Of a DNA stretch of 24,209 bases, positions 14,791 to 22,410 are shown piece by piece. Positions within the stretch are counted from its first letter, which is position 1, and each line of letters begins with the position of its first letter. A program made the position numbers and the translations under genes. Origin of the DNA: a virus. The stretch covers positions 1-24,209 of the IMG/VR virus record IMGVR_UViG_3300043427_001060. The stretch is one strand, 5' to 3'. The notes below the pieces were generated by a model. It searched no databases, was not told the DNA's origin, and saw only the letters and a list, made by a program, of their open reading frames with translations.

Positions 14791-15742
14791 GTTCATAAGC
14801 CTGTGGCAGCAGCTCGGCTCGCCTCGGGAGATCGCTAAGTTGCTCAACATAACCGAACGGGCCGTGTACGACCGCCGCGCCCGACTGGAGCAGCGCGGAG
14901 TCGTCTTGGCGACAACGAGCGAGAAGGGGACCAAGTACGCGCTAGAGACGGCCCAGATGGTGGTCAATTCGCGCCGCGACGTCATCCGCTTCAACATCAG
15001 CGACGGAGTCATCCTCGTGGGCAGTGACGCGCACTACAGCCCCGGCCACGTGCCGGTGGCGCACAAGGCGCTGTGCAATTTGCTAGTCGATCTCAAGTCG
15101 GAGGTCAGGGCGGTCATACTTAACGGCGACATTCTTGACGGCGGCATGGCATCGAGACATCCCCGGATTCGCTGGAAAAAAGCCCCGACCATCCATCAAG
15201 AACTGGAGGCGGTCAAGGAGCGACTCGGCGACATCGAGAAGATTCGCCCGGGCGGCTGCAAACTCATGCGCACCTATGGCAACCACTGCGCCCGCTTTGA
15301 GACCCGGCTGTCCAACCAAGTGCCCGAGTTCGAGGGCATCCAAGGGTTCCTGCTGCGCGACCACCTGCCGCACTGGGAGGACAGCGAGCGCATCGACATC
15401 AACGACGATTGCGTGGTGATCCACGATTGGCATGCCGGGGTGCACAGCGGCTGGAACGATGTCCTCAAGGGCGGCTGCCACACGGTGACCGGCCACACTC
15501 ACGAACTGTCGGCCAAGGCGCACAAGGGGTTCAAGAACACCCACTACGGCATCAAGACCGGAATGCTGGCTGACGAGTGGCAAGACGAGTTCTCCTACCG
15601 CCAGAGCAAGCCGGGGTTCAACTGGGCGTCGGGTTTCGCGGTCCTCACGTGGAAGAACGGGATGCTGCTGCACCCTGAGTTTTGTGCGGTGCGGGACGAC
15701 GGCAACGCCTACTTCCGGGGCAAGCTGTACGCAACGCCATGA
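14762..15742 (+). CDS. Calcineurin-like metallophosphoesterase with N-terminal helix-turn-helix
   Basis: A 326-residue protein. Residues about 15-45 ('GSPREIAKLLNITERAVYDRRARLEQRG') look like a DNA-binding helix-turn-helix. The rest carries the metallophosphoesterase signature: D89 and H91 in SDAH, D123 and D126 in NGDILDGG, N174 and H175 in YGNH, H221 (and H224) in IHDWHAG, and H245/H247 in TGHTH. These would bind two metal ions and cleave phosphomono- or diesters. GGAG (14748-14751) lies before the ATG at 14762. Similar genes occur in many phages; their substrate is not known to me. Adjacency to the HExxH gene and to membrane/lysis genes is a feature of this window. The helix-turn-helix plus enzyme makes nucleic acid a plausible substrate; that is inference. 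Confidence 0.85.
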   Translation: MVKPVLNESEFISLWQQLGSPREIAKLLNITERAVYDRRARLEQRGVVLATTSEKGTKYALETAQMVVNSRRDVIRFNISDGVILVGSDAHYSPGHVPVAHKALCNLLVDLKSEVRAVILNGDILDGGMASRHPRIRWKKAPTIHQELEAVKERLGDIEKIRPGGCKLMRTYGNHCARFETRLSNQVPEFEGIQGFLLRDHLPHWEDSERIDINDDCVVIHDWHAGVHSGWNDVLKGGCHTVTGHTHELSAKAHKGFKNTHYGIKTGMLADEWQDEFSYRQSKPGFNWASGFAVLTWKNGMLLHPEFCAVRDDGNAYFRGKLYATP

Positions 15743-15882
15743 GCGGCTGGCTCATCATCGCCACGGGGCTGGCTTACGCTTGGGTAGCCGTCGAGCAGGC
15801 GTCCAAGGGCAACGTCAACATGACCATCGTCTACGCCGGGTACGCCTTCAGCAATATCGGCCTGTACCTCATGGCAAAGTGA
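15739..15882 (+). CDS. Small two-helix membrane protein
   Basis: A 47-residue protein starting inside the previous stop (ATGA, 15739-15742). It has two hydrophobic segments, about residues 4-17 (WLIIATGLAYAWVAV) and 27-44 (MTIVYAGYAFSNIGLYLM), with the polar link EQASKGNVN. I recall similar small proteins in other phages ('VAVDQ..KGN...A..F.GYAFSN.GL'), but no established function. It may tune the holin, or be part of a late membrane function. The same frame is open further upstream but that reading overlaps the phosphoesterase gene, so the ATGA start is favoured. Confidence 0.7.
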   Translation: MSGWLIIATGLAYAWVAVEQASKGNVNMTIVYAGYAFSNIGLYLMAK

Positions 15883-15883
15883 C

Positions 15884-15955
15884 TAGCTAACAAACGCCGG
15901 AGTTACATATAATCTATAAACCTCCGCCCGGGATCATCCCCATGGAAAGACGCTC
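15884..15955 (+). promoter_or_regulatory. Possible promoter before the nozzle-like gene
   Basis: The 73-base gap holds a perfect TATAAT (15908-15913), with an overlapping TATAAA at 15915-15920. The best -35 match is TAGCTA (15884-15889, 3 of 6 bases) with an 18-base spacer, so this would be a weak or factor-dependent promoter. GCTAACA (15886-15892), the reverse complement of the TGTTAGC core seen elsewhere in gaps, lies at the -35 position. The ribosome site GGAAAG is seven bases before the next ATG. Confidence 0.4.
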
Positions 15956-18160
15956 ATGACGATTCTCTCCACCAAAGTGTTCGGCGGCGAGATTCCACGG
16001 ATTCCTGCCGACAAGTTGCCCGCCAACAATGCGCAAGAAGCGGTCAACTGCAACTTCGCGTATGGAGAGCTGCGTCCGACCAAAGGCACCTTCTTGCTGC
16101 GCAACCTTGCCAACGCGGCCAAGGCACTGTTCAGCCTTGAAGGAGTGCGTTTCGCTTCGTGGACCAACCGCACCAAAGCGTGGCGCGGCCCGGTCATTGA
16201 CGACCAGTTCAGCCGCTTCTACTACACGGCAGAAAACGGCGGCTTCCGCGTAGCGCAGCACACCCTGCTTGGCACCAACGGCGGCGAACCGGCGACCAAC
16301 TACGCCGTGGGCGTACCCCCGGTTGCAGCGGCCCCCACCTACGTGCTGGAGGACCGGACGACCCTGCCCGACTACCCGAATGCGTCAGTGCGCCTGTACA
16401 GCTATTACGAGCAGAACGGAGCGCGTTTCGAGGAAACGCAGATTTCCAACTTCACCACGGTAAAGGCTTTCCGCGAGTACACCTTCACCGCTGCTGCTCC
16501 AGTCAACACGACGCCGACGGGCAGCGCGTCGAACACGGTGACGATCACGTCGCTGACGTACCAGCAAAACACCGGGACGATAACGGACCCCGCGTATGTG
16601 TCCAACACGATCAGCGTAGACCCGCCAGCGGCGGCAACTCTTGAGGACTCGTCCACGGTCGTAGTGGGCGGCACTGTCTACGGCAGCGTCACCTCGATCA
16701 CGCCCCAAGGAAAAGCCCCAACCACCCCGGGCGCGATTCTGGAAGGGCGCAACACGCAGGTGGGCGCGTCTACCCCGGAAACGGCTCGACTGGGCGTGCG
16801 GCTCGAAGTGGTTGACACGGTTAAGAACGCCACGCTGTTTACACTCTCGACGACCGACGGCGGCACCTCGACTCGCTCGGAAGTGGTTCCCGGCGGCGTG
16901 GATGCAACCCTGAGCAAGAACGGCACGACCGCAAACGCTTGGAGGCTTGTACTGAACTACGGCGTCTTGAGCACCCGGGCGTACGTGGTGACGATGGTCA
17001 ACAACTGGAACGAGGAGTCCAAGCCATCGCCGCCCGTGGTGGTCAGCCCGACGTACCTGCAAAGCGTAAGACTCACGTTCACTCCGCCGTCGTTTACGGG
17101 CTACGTGCCTTGCACGCGCTTTCGCATGTACCGCTCGACCGGGACGGGCGACTACCTGTCGCTGACTACCACGCCCCAGTTCTTCAGCGGAACCTCGGTC
17201 ACCTACACCGATGCGGCGTCTACGATCACTCAGACGGACGCCATCTTGGAGTCCACCGGCTGGGATTTGCCGCCCACCAACCTGCGCGGGCTGACGCTGT
17301 TGCCCAACGGGTTCTTCGCCGCGTTCAACGGCAACACGCTGTACTTCAGCGAGCCGTACCGCCCGTGGGCGTGGCCGTATGCGATGACGTTCCCGGTCAA
17401 CCTCGTGGGCATGCGCTCCATCGAGAACTCGCTGGTCGTCACGACGCTGACCTATCCGTTCATGGTATCGGGCGTACACCCGGACGCGATGACGCAGGCT
17501 CAACTCAGCACGTCGCAAGCGGGCGTCTCGGATCACGGCATGTGCGTGGTGGGCAACACGGTCGCGTACATCTCGAACGACGGCATCGCCGTGATCGACG
17601 GCTACAACGTGGACCTGAGCCTGAGCCAGAAATTCTGGACCCGCGAAGTCTGGCGTCAGCAGTTCGGGACGGTGCTCTCCCAGTTGGAGCTGGCCTACCA
17701 CGACGGCGCAGTGGTGTGCGGCGCTTCGACCGCAGGAAAGATGTGGGAGCTGCGCATCGACGCCGAAGGCGGCGGCAACCTGAGCAAACTGGACAGCACC
17801 ACCCGAGCCGATGCGCTGTACGTCCTCCCGGCGTCTGACCAGCTCTACCTGATGCAAGGCACCGGCCTGTACCAGTACAAGGGCGGCAGCGACGTGACGT
17901 ACACGTGGCACAGCAAAGAGTTCATCCTGCCTAAGCCGATCAACTTCGGAGCGGGGTACATCAACACAACGGGTCCGGTGACTCTGACGCTGTACGCCGA
18001 CGGCGTGCAGTGGGGCTCGCCCATGACGTTTACGGCCCCGAGCTACTTCCGCGTCGCTTCGGGTAGCAAGAGCCTGCGCTGGTCGTACAAGCTATCGGGC
18101 ACCGGGATCGTGAAGGAAATTTCTATCGCCGAGACCATGAGCGAGCTGCGCGATGTCTGA
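15956..18160 (+). CDS. Large tail structural protein, nozzle-like
   Basis: A 734-residue protein beginning 'MTILSTKVFGGEIPRIPADKLPANNAQEAVNCNFAYGELRP', a start found in a group of short-tailed-phage proteins that I place with the tail nozzle (T7 gp12/P22 gp10 position). Most of it is beta-rich; residues about 480-600 ('HGMCVVGNTVAYISNDGIAVIDGYN') read like blades of a propeller, and residues about 150-320 include Thr/Val/Ser-rich inserted domains. It lacks tape-measure features. GGAAAG lies before the ATG at 15956; a possible promoter lies in the gap upstream. The next gene overlaps its end by eight bases. Structural identity is likely; the nozzle assignment is moderate because it rests on style rather than alignment. 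Confidence 0.6.
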   Translation: MTILSTKVFGGEIPRIPADKLPANNAQEAVNCNFAYGELRPTKGTFLLRNLANAAKALFSLEGVRFASWTNRTKAWRGPVIDDQFSRFYYTAENGGFRVAQHTLLGTNGGEPATNYAVGVPPVAAAPTYVLEDRTTLPDYPNASVRLYSYYEQNGARFEETQISNFTTVKAFREYTFTAAAPVNTTPTGSASNTVTITSLTYQQNTGTITDPAYVSNTISVDPPAAATLEDSSTVVVGGTVYGSVTSITPQGKAPTTPGAILEGRNTQVGASTPETARLGVRLEVVDTVKNATLFTLSTTDGGTSTRSEVVPGGVDATLSKNGTTANAWRLVLNYGVLSTRAYVVTMVNNWNEESKPSPPVVVSPTYLQSVRLTFTPPSFTGYVPCTRFRMYRSTGTGDYLSLTTTPQFFSGTSVTYTDAASTITQTDAILESTGWDLPPTNLRGLTLLPNGFFAAFNGNTLYFSEPYRPWAWPYAMTFPVNLVGMRSIENSLVVTTLTYPFMVSGVHPDAMTQAQLSTSQAGVSDHGMCVVGNTVAYISNDGIAVIDGYNVDLSLSQKFWTREVWRQQFGTVLSQLELAYHDGAVVCGASTAGKMWELRIDAEGGGNLSKLDSTTRADALYVLPASDQLYLMQGTGLYQYKGGSDVTYTWHSKEFILPKPINFGAGYINTTGPVTLTLYADGVQWGSPMTFTAPSYFRVASGSKSLRWSYKLSGTGIVKEISIAETMSELRDV

Positions 18161-19856
18161 AGTCTCCAAGTACACCGGCAGCATTCCGCCGCTGCACACC
18201 ATCAAGGACAACGACACCCGTCGGGTTCTGGAGGCCATTGTCAACGGCTGGCGCACTCGCAACGGCGAGACCAAGCCCGATTCGGACGAGCGGTTCATCA
18301 CCAAGGGCGAGCTGGAGAAGCTCGTACAGGACGTCAACAGCGGGTACTTTGCACCCGGCGGCGCAGGGTACGACCTCATCACCAATCCGCCCGATGGGGT
18401 CACGACCGGCGTGCAGAAGTACGTCAACGACCTGCTAAACCAAACCACGCTGGACATCCTCAACAACCGGCTGTGGACGGTTCTGGGCCAGCGCATTCCG
18501 ATCATCGACATCCCCAACCTGTTTACGCGGGTGGGCACCACCGAGACAATAGTTCGGAACGAGATTGAGGAGCGTAAGACCGCTGATACAGCCATCGTCA
18601 CTCAAGTCGATGCTATCGGGGCGCGAGTCGGCACGACGGAAGCGGGTATCTTGACTGAGCAGACCGTCCGTACCAACTCCGACAACGCACTGGCTTCGGC
18701 GATCAACACCATCTGGGGTGCGGTGGGCAGCGCCTCGGCGTTGGTGCAAGGGGGCAGTGAGGTGGTGGTTAACTCCAACGCGGGTTCCGCCGTCAACTGG
18801 AACCAAGTCCAGTCTGCGATCCGCGACCCACTTACTGGAGAGGTCATCAACACGGCAGCGGTGCGGCAAGAGTCCAAGACGTTTGCGGACAAGGTCACAA
18901 GCCGCCTGAGCGCGGAATACACCGTCAAGCTGGAGACCGGTGGATGGGTGTCCGGCTTCGGTCTGATTTCTGACACCAACCTGAACTCGGGCGCGACGTC
19001 CTCCGCGTTCATCATCCGCGCTGACAAGTTTGCCATTGGTTCGCCGAGCTTTGGCGGCGCGAGTACGGCAAAAGTCCCATTCAAGGTCTACACCACACCC
19101 ACAGTGGCCCCCGATGGCAAGACGACGATCCCGGTCGGCGTGTACATGGACACCGCCTTCATCGGCGACGGCACTATCGGCACGGCAAAAATCGGTCAAG
19201 CGCAGATAGACACGCTACGACTGGCGGGCGAGTCCGTCACGATCACCCGCTCGCTAGGGGCGGGTTCTGACGCGGCACCCTACTACTGGACGCAAGAAGA
19301 AACCATCATTTCGTACCAAGACGTCACCGTCCCGAACTTGGGCACCTTCGTGGAAGGCGGGGTTACCAAGTACTACAAACAGAAGTTCGCGGTCACCGGG
19401 CTTCAGAACATCTACCCGGTTCCGGGGTATTCCTCGTCCCCCGCCGTGTCTTGGATTTTGCGCGTCTCGTGCATCAACAACAACGAGTTCTACAGTAACT
19501 GGAACGCAGGCCAAACCTACAACATAAACGACGTCGTTCAACACAACGTCAAGTACAAAATTAGCGCGAGTGGCACCGCCACGACGAGCTTCCGAAAGAT
19601 ATTTCGGTCCAAAGTCAACGGCAATACGTTCCCGCCCACCGATCCCGTGTACTGGACCGACACTACAGCCTTGGCCGAAGCCGGTGTCAGTGTCGGGGGC
19701 GGCGGCACATTTACGGGAACGATTGGCTATATCGAGCTGGAGCCGGGGTCGTATCGGTTCGCGTTCGGCGTGTTTTTTGACGTCATAACTGGGGGGTCTA
19801 CCCGAAACGGGTTAAACACGACTCTTAACGCCCTTTTGCAAGCGGCAAAGCGATGA
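18153..19856 (+). CDS. Tail fibre/tip protein with gpJ-type domain and carbohydrate-binding-like segment
   Basis: A 567-residue protein. Residues 1-120 are likely an attachment domain; 125-185 form a helical stretch with heptad-like 'TETIVRNEIEERKTADTAIVTQVDAIGARV'. Residues about 255-365 (YTVKLETGGWVSGFGL, IIRADKFAIGSP, then MDTAFIGDGTIGTAKIGQAQID) match the domain known from the C-terminus of lambda gpJ-like tip proteins (DUF1983). Residues about 449-502 (NWNAGQTYNINDVVQHNVKYKI...PVYW) resemble the WxxxxxYxxGDxVxxxxxxY module of small carbohydrate-binding domains. The last 50 residues are beta-rich. The start overlaps the previous gene; the next starts by ATGA. Host-surface contact is the likely role. 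Confidence 0.75.
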   Translation: MSEVSKYTGSIPPLHTIKDNDTRRVLEAIVNGWRTRNGETKPDSDERFITKGELEKLVQDVNSGYFAPGGAGYDLITNPPDGVTTGVQKYVNDLLNQTTLDILNNRLWTVLGQRIPIIDIPNLFTRVGTTETIVRNEIEERKTADTAIVTQVDAIGARVGTTEAGILTEQTVRTNSDNALASAINTIWGAVGSASALVQGGSEVVVNSNAGSAVNWNQVQSAIRDPLTGEVINTAAVRQESKTFADKVTSRLSAEYTVKLETGGWVSGFGLISDTNLNSGATSSAFIIRADKFAIGSPSFGGASTAKVPFKVYTTPTVAPDGKTTIPVGVYMDTAFIGDGTIGTAKIGQAQIDTLRLAGESVTITRSLGAGSDAAPYYWTQEETIISYQDVTVPNLGTFVEGGVTKYYKQKFAVTGLQNIYPVPGYSSSPAVSWILRVSCINNNEFYSNWNAGQTYNINDVVQHNVKYKISASGTATTSFRKIFRSKVNGNTFPPTDPVYWTDTTALAEAGVSVGGGGTFTGTIGYIELEPGSYRFAFGVFFDVITGGSTRNGLNTTLNALLQAAKR

Positions 19857-20197
19857 AACTCGTCAACGCAATCAGAGTAGACCAAGACGGCTACGTCGAG
19901 GAATTTCGCCAGTTCGAGGAGCAAGCCCCCGAGGACTGGATTGACATCGGCGACCAGCCGCTGATCTTCAACTCGTACCGAAAGAAGTACGTCGATGGCG
20001 TCGTCATCGACGCCGAGTCGATCATCAAGGTCACCTACGAAACCCGCCGCCAGAACGAGTACCCGGCCATTGGCGACCAGCTCGACGCGCTGTGGAAGGA
20101 ATTCGGCCCGGGGGCCAAGACCCCGGAAGCCAAGGCTATGTACCAAGCGGTGCAAGAAGTCAAGAACAAGTACCCAAAAGAGCCTAACAACAAGTAG
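19853..20197 (+). CDS. Probable fibre-assembly or accessory protein
   Basis: A 114-residue protein that begins inside the stop of the fibre/tip gene (ATGA, 19853-19856). The N-terminal half reads like a small beta domain ('NAIRVDQDGYVEEFRQFEE', 'WIDIGDQPLIFN'); the second half contains 'RRQNEYPAIGDQLDALWKEF' (residues 65-84), a motif R...YP.I..QLD.LW shared by small phage proteins that follow fibre genes, and ends in a helix with 'YQAVQEVKNKYP'. That arrangement mirrors the pair at 10301-12880 in this window. Whether it is a chaperone, a fibre tip, or a minor virion part is open. It ends ten bases before the next start. Confidence 0.65.
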   Translation: MKLVNAIRVDQDGYVEEFRQFEEQAPEDWIDIGDQPLIFNSYRKKYVDGVVIDAESIIKVTYETRRQNEYPAIGDQLDALWKEFGPGAKTPEAKAMYQAVQEVKNKYPKEPNNK

Positions 20198-20207
20198 AAT
20201 CTGTGGT

Positions 20208-20690
20208 ATGACTCGTGGTCAGATGTTCGCAACTGTTTGCCGGGGCAACCGCAGCGCCGAGGATTTCCTCGCGCTGATCTGTGACATTGCCCACACGTGG
20301 GACGACCTGATCGACAAAGACGTGACGGTTGACGACCCCACAATCAACGACGTGTTCTACTCGGCGATGGTCATGCTGCCGCGCAACGAGTTCTACCGGG
20401 CCAACTTCGATCTGCTGCACCCGCTGGTCATCTCCGCCATCGACAACTGGAAAGTTGCGAACATCCTCGAAGCGACGGATGACGCGGGCGACAAACGGAT
20501 TGCTTTCATCTCGCGCAGCAGCTACGTCAACGTGGCGTTGCAGGTTGCCCACCTGATTGGCGGGCCGGTCTGGGCGGCGGAGATTGGTCCTGAGTTGCGC
20601 AGGTTTGTCCACGGCGAAGGCTGGGACGCCTACCTAGCGAGTCTCGAAGCTGAAAAGGCTGCCCGGGCGCAGCGTTCTCAAGGAGATTGA
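20208..20690 (+). CDS. Conserved helical phage protein with two DDxxD motifs
   Basis: A 160-residue protein, largely helical. I place the start at ATG 20208, because the upstream part of the open frame is a shadow of the previous gene; the ribosome site is weak. 'AHTWDDLIDKD' gives a DDLID motif at residues 32-36, and 'DDAGD' lies at 91-95, followed by a helix. Such paired Asp-rich motifs, facing each other in an alpha bundle, recall isoprenoid/terpene synthases, but the spacing (59 residues) and small size are not those of known enzymes. A related phage family with 'H.WDDL.D' and 'LPRN.FYRA.F' blocks is known to me only as hypothetical. It sits between the fibre partner and the internal virion genes and ends near AAGGAG of the next gene. 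Confidence 0.7.
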   Translation: MTRGQMFATVCRGNRSAEDFLALICDIAHTWDDLIDKDVTVDDPTINDVFYSAMVMLPRNEFYRANFDLLHPLVISAIDNWKVANILEATDDAGDKRIAFISRSSYVNVALQVAHLIGGPVWAAEIGPELRRFVHGEGWDAYLASLEAEKAARAQRSQGD

Positions 20691-20691
20691 T

Positions 20692-22083
20692 ATGTGTGGT
20701 GGCGGCGGCGGTCAACGCGGTCTTGAGCAAGAGGAAAAAGACCTACTGGCGATGCAGACCCGGGTTGCCGAGCAAGGCATTCAGGGACGCACAGAAGCCA
20801 TGGGGGGCTTCCGAGGCTTCGTCGAGCGAGGCCAAGGCATGGGCTCCATCCTCAACCAGAATCTGGAAGCGGATCGGTTCGCCGAGGACGCAACAGCCAG
20901 TTTTGCCAATGCCCAGCGCATGCGCGACGCGCAGATGGCGTCGATGGGTGTGAACCCCGCCGACCCGCGCTACCAGCGGGGCCGAGACATCTCGGGCACT
21001 GGCATGGCTGCCCAGACGGCTGCCGGGATGAACCAAGCCCGCGCCGGGGCTCGTGCAGAAGGTCTGAAACTCGAAGGCGCTGGCTACGCCGGTCTCGCCG
21101 GTTTTGATCCCGCTCAGTCTCTCAGCAGCATGGGCCAGACCCTTGCCAGCGCCAACAACCGCGCAGCGCAGGCCGATGCGGCACGGGGTCAGGCTTACGG
21201 TCAACTGGGCAGCGCCGCGATGTACGGCCTTGCCAACGCCGACAAGCTGGAAAAGGGCTGGAACACGGTCGCGGGCTGGTTCAATGCTGCCGACGGCGGC
21301 ATGGTCCCCTCGTATGCCGAAGGCGGGGAAGTCCGTGGCATCCAGCGTTATGCGCAAGGCGGCAACGTGTACGACCAAGCCATGGCCGATGTGAACAAAG
21401 CCGGTCAAGGTGTCTCGGCTCGTCAGGCCGCCCCCAACCCGCAGCCGCAAGTGAGCCCGACAACGGCAACCAAGCTCGCCAAGACGATGGTGGACAAGGC
21501 CGCTGGCAGTGCTCTGGGCTACGGGGCCGCCACCCCCGGCGTGTCGATGGGTAGCCAGCAGGCGGCCATGCTCGCCGACCAGACAGGCGTTTTCGGAGCT
21601 CAGGGTCTTAAGCTGACCGCCGATGCTGCGGCCACTGCTACGGGTCTCGGCGAAGCCGGTGCGGCTACTGCCGCCGGTCTTGAGGCTGCCGGTGCGGCTG
21701 GTGCCGCTGGTGCTGCGGGTGCCGGTGCGGGTGCTGCGGGTGCTGCCGGTACGGGTCTCGCCACGGGTGCTGCGGGTGCTTCTGCTGCTCTGGGCGCGGC
21801 TGCCACGGCGCTGCCGTTCCTCCTGCCGCTGGCGGCTCTCGCGGCCCTGAAGGATGGCGGTCCGGTCGGCATCGGTCGCAAAGCGATGGGCGGCAAAGCG
21901 GTGAACCCCAAAGGCGGCAAAGTCTCCGGCCCCGGCGGCCCGAAGGACGACATGGTGCCTGCCTACCTCTCGCCCGGTGAGTTCGTCCTGCCGGTGGGCG
22001 CAGTGAAGAAGTACGGACTGGATCGCTTGGAGAAGATGCGCCAAGAGGGTCTGGAATTTGAGAAACAACGCGGCATCGCGTAA
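20692..22083 (+). CDS. Putative internal virion/ejection protein, Ala/Gly-rich
   Basis: A 463-residue protein that starts with MCGGGGG. Residues 1-200 are helical and polar, with Gln/Ala/Arg-rich runs. A glycine-hinged section (203-228) holds the motif 'GGMVPSYAEGGEVRG'. Residues about 311-387 are almost entirely Ala, Gly, Thr and Leu, and run into a hydrophobic 'LPFLLPLAALAAL' segment that could insert in a membrane. The end (about 415-441) has 'DDMVPAYLSPGEFVLP', a motif common at the C-terminus of phage internal or tape-measure-type proteins. Together these fit a protein ejected with DNA to form or line a channel. AAGGAG precedes the ATG at 20692. The next gene begins after a nine-base gap. 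Confidence 0.65.
   Translation: MCGGGGGQRGLEQEEKDLLAMQTRVAEQGIQGRTEAMGGFRGFVERGQGMGSILNQNLEADRFAEDATASFANAQRMRDAQMASMGVNPADPRYQRGRDISGTGMAAQTAAGMNQARAGARAEGLKLEGAGYAGLAGFDPAQSLSSMGQTLASANNRAAQADAARGQAYGQLGSAAMYGLANADKLEKGWNTVAGWFNAADGGMVPSYAEGGEVRGIQRYAQGGNVYDQAMADVNKAGQGVSARQAAPNPQPQVSPTTATKLAKTMVDKAAGSALGYGAATPGVSMGSQQAAMLADQTGVFGAQGLKLTADAAATATGLGEAGAATAAGLEAAGAAGAAGAAGAGAGAAGAAGTGLATGAAGASAALGAAATALPFLLPLAALAALKDGGPVGIGRKAMGGKAVNPKGGKVSGPGGPKDDMVPAYLSPGEFVLPVGAVKKYGLDRLEKMRQEGLEFEKQRGIA
21622..21852 (+). repeat. Low-complexity Ala/Gly codon repeat
   Basis: About 230 bases encode residues 311-387 of the Ala/Gly-rich protein. The DNA consists of near-identical GCTGCGGGTGC/GCTGCCGGTGC units, prone to slippage and so to length change. 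The longest uninterrupted part is about 21661-21790. Confidence 0.75.
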
Positions 22084-22092
22084 GGAGAAAGC

Positions 22093-22371
22093 ATGGTTAC
22101 CGTCAAGGAACTGATCGCCAAGTACAACGCCGAGGAAGTCGGCGGGCGACTGATTGCCGTCGTTAACGGCAAGAAGGAATACATCGCCACCATGGAGAAC
22201 GGCGGTTTCATCCTGACGCCCATCGGCCTGCGGCTGGAGCAGGAAAGCGAGAACGTGGTGAAGGAAGTCGTGGTTCCGCAACCCGCCGCCCCCGCCGAGA
22301 AACCCAAGCGTCGCGCCAAGAAAGAAGCCGACGCGGACACCGACGACCTGTTCGCAGGCATCGACGATTGA
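22093..22371 (+). CDS. Small phage protein with basic patch and acidic tail
   Basis: A 92-residue protein of unknown family. Residues 1-12 look helical (VTVKELIAKYN); 13-50 are likely beta ('GGRLIAVVNGKKEYIATMENGGFIL'); then an Ala/Pro-rich linker, a Lys/Arg patch (KPKRRAKK, near 70-77) and an acidic end (ADADTDDLFAGIDD). This bipolar layout suggests a linker or cargo partner rather than an enzyme, but that is only inference. AAGGAG precedes the ATG (22083-22088). It lies between two probable internal virion genes, and a terminator follows immediately. Confidence 0.65.
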   Translation: MVTVKELIAKYNAEEVGGRLIAVVNGKKEYIATMENGGFILTPIGLRLEQESENVVKEVVVPQPAAPAEKPKRRAKKEADADTDDLFAGIDD

Positions 22372-22376
22372 TCGCT

Positions 22377-22394
22377 CCCCCGCAAGGGGGTTTT
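22377..22394 (+). terminator. Intrinsic terminator (GCAA tetraloop)
   Basis: CCCCC (22377-22381) pairs with GGGGG (22386-22390) across a GCAA tetraloop, followed by TTTT (22391-22394). It starts six bases after the stop of the previous gene. The stem is only five pairs but all G-C and closed by a stable GNRA loop. Read-through must occur or a second start is needed, because the next gene begins at 22411. Confidence 0.75.
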
Positions 22395-22410
22395 GCTTTA
22401 GGGGTTCGAG

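Noticed and set aside
15922-15946. Small GGGA-TCA-TCCC inverted repeat before the nozzle-like gene
   Set aside because: Only four pairs with a three-base loop and no T-run; chance is the likely explanation.
19995-20207. N-terminal extension of the DDxxD protein
   Set aside because: The extension is Ser/Arg/Thr-rich shadow sequence of the preceding gene; ATG 20208 starts right after that gene's stop.
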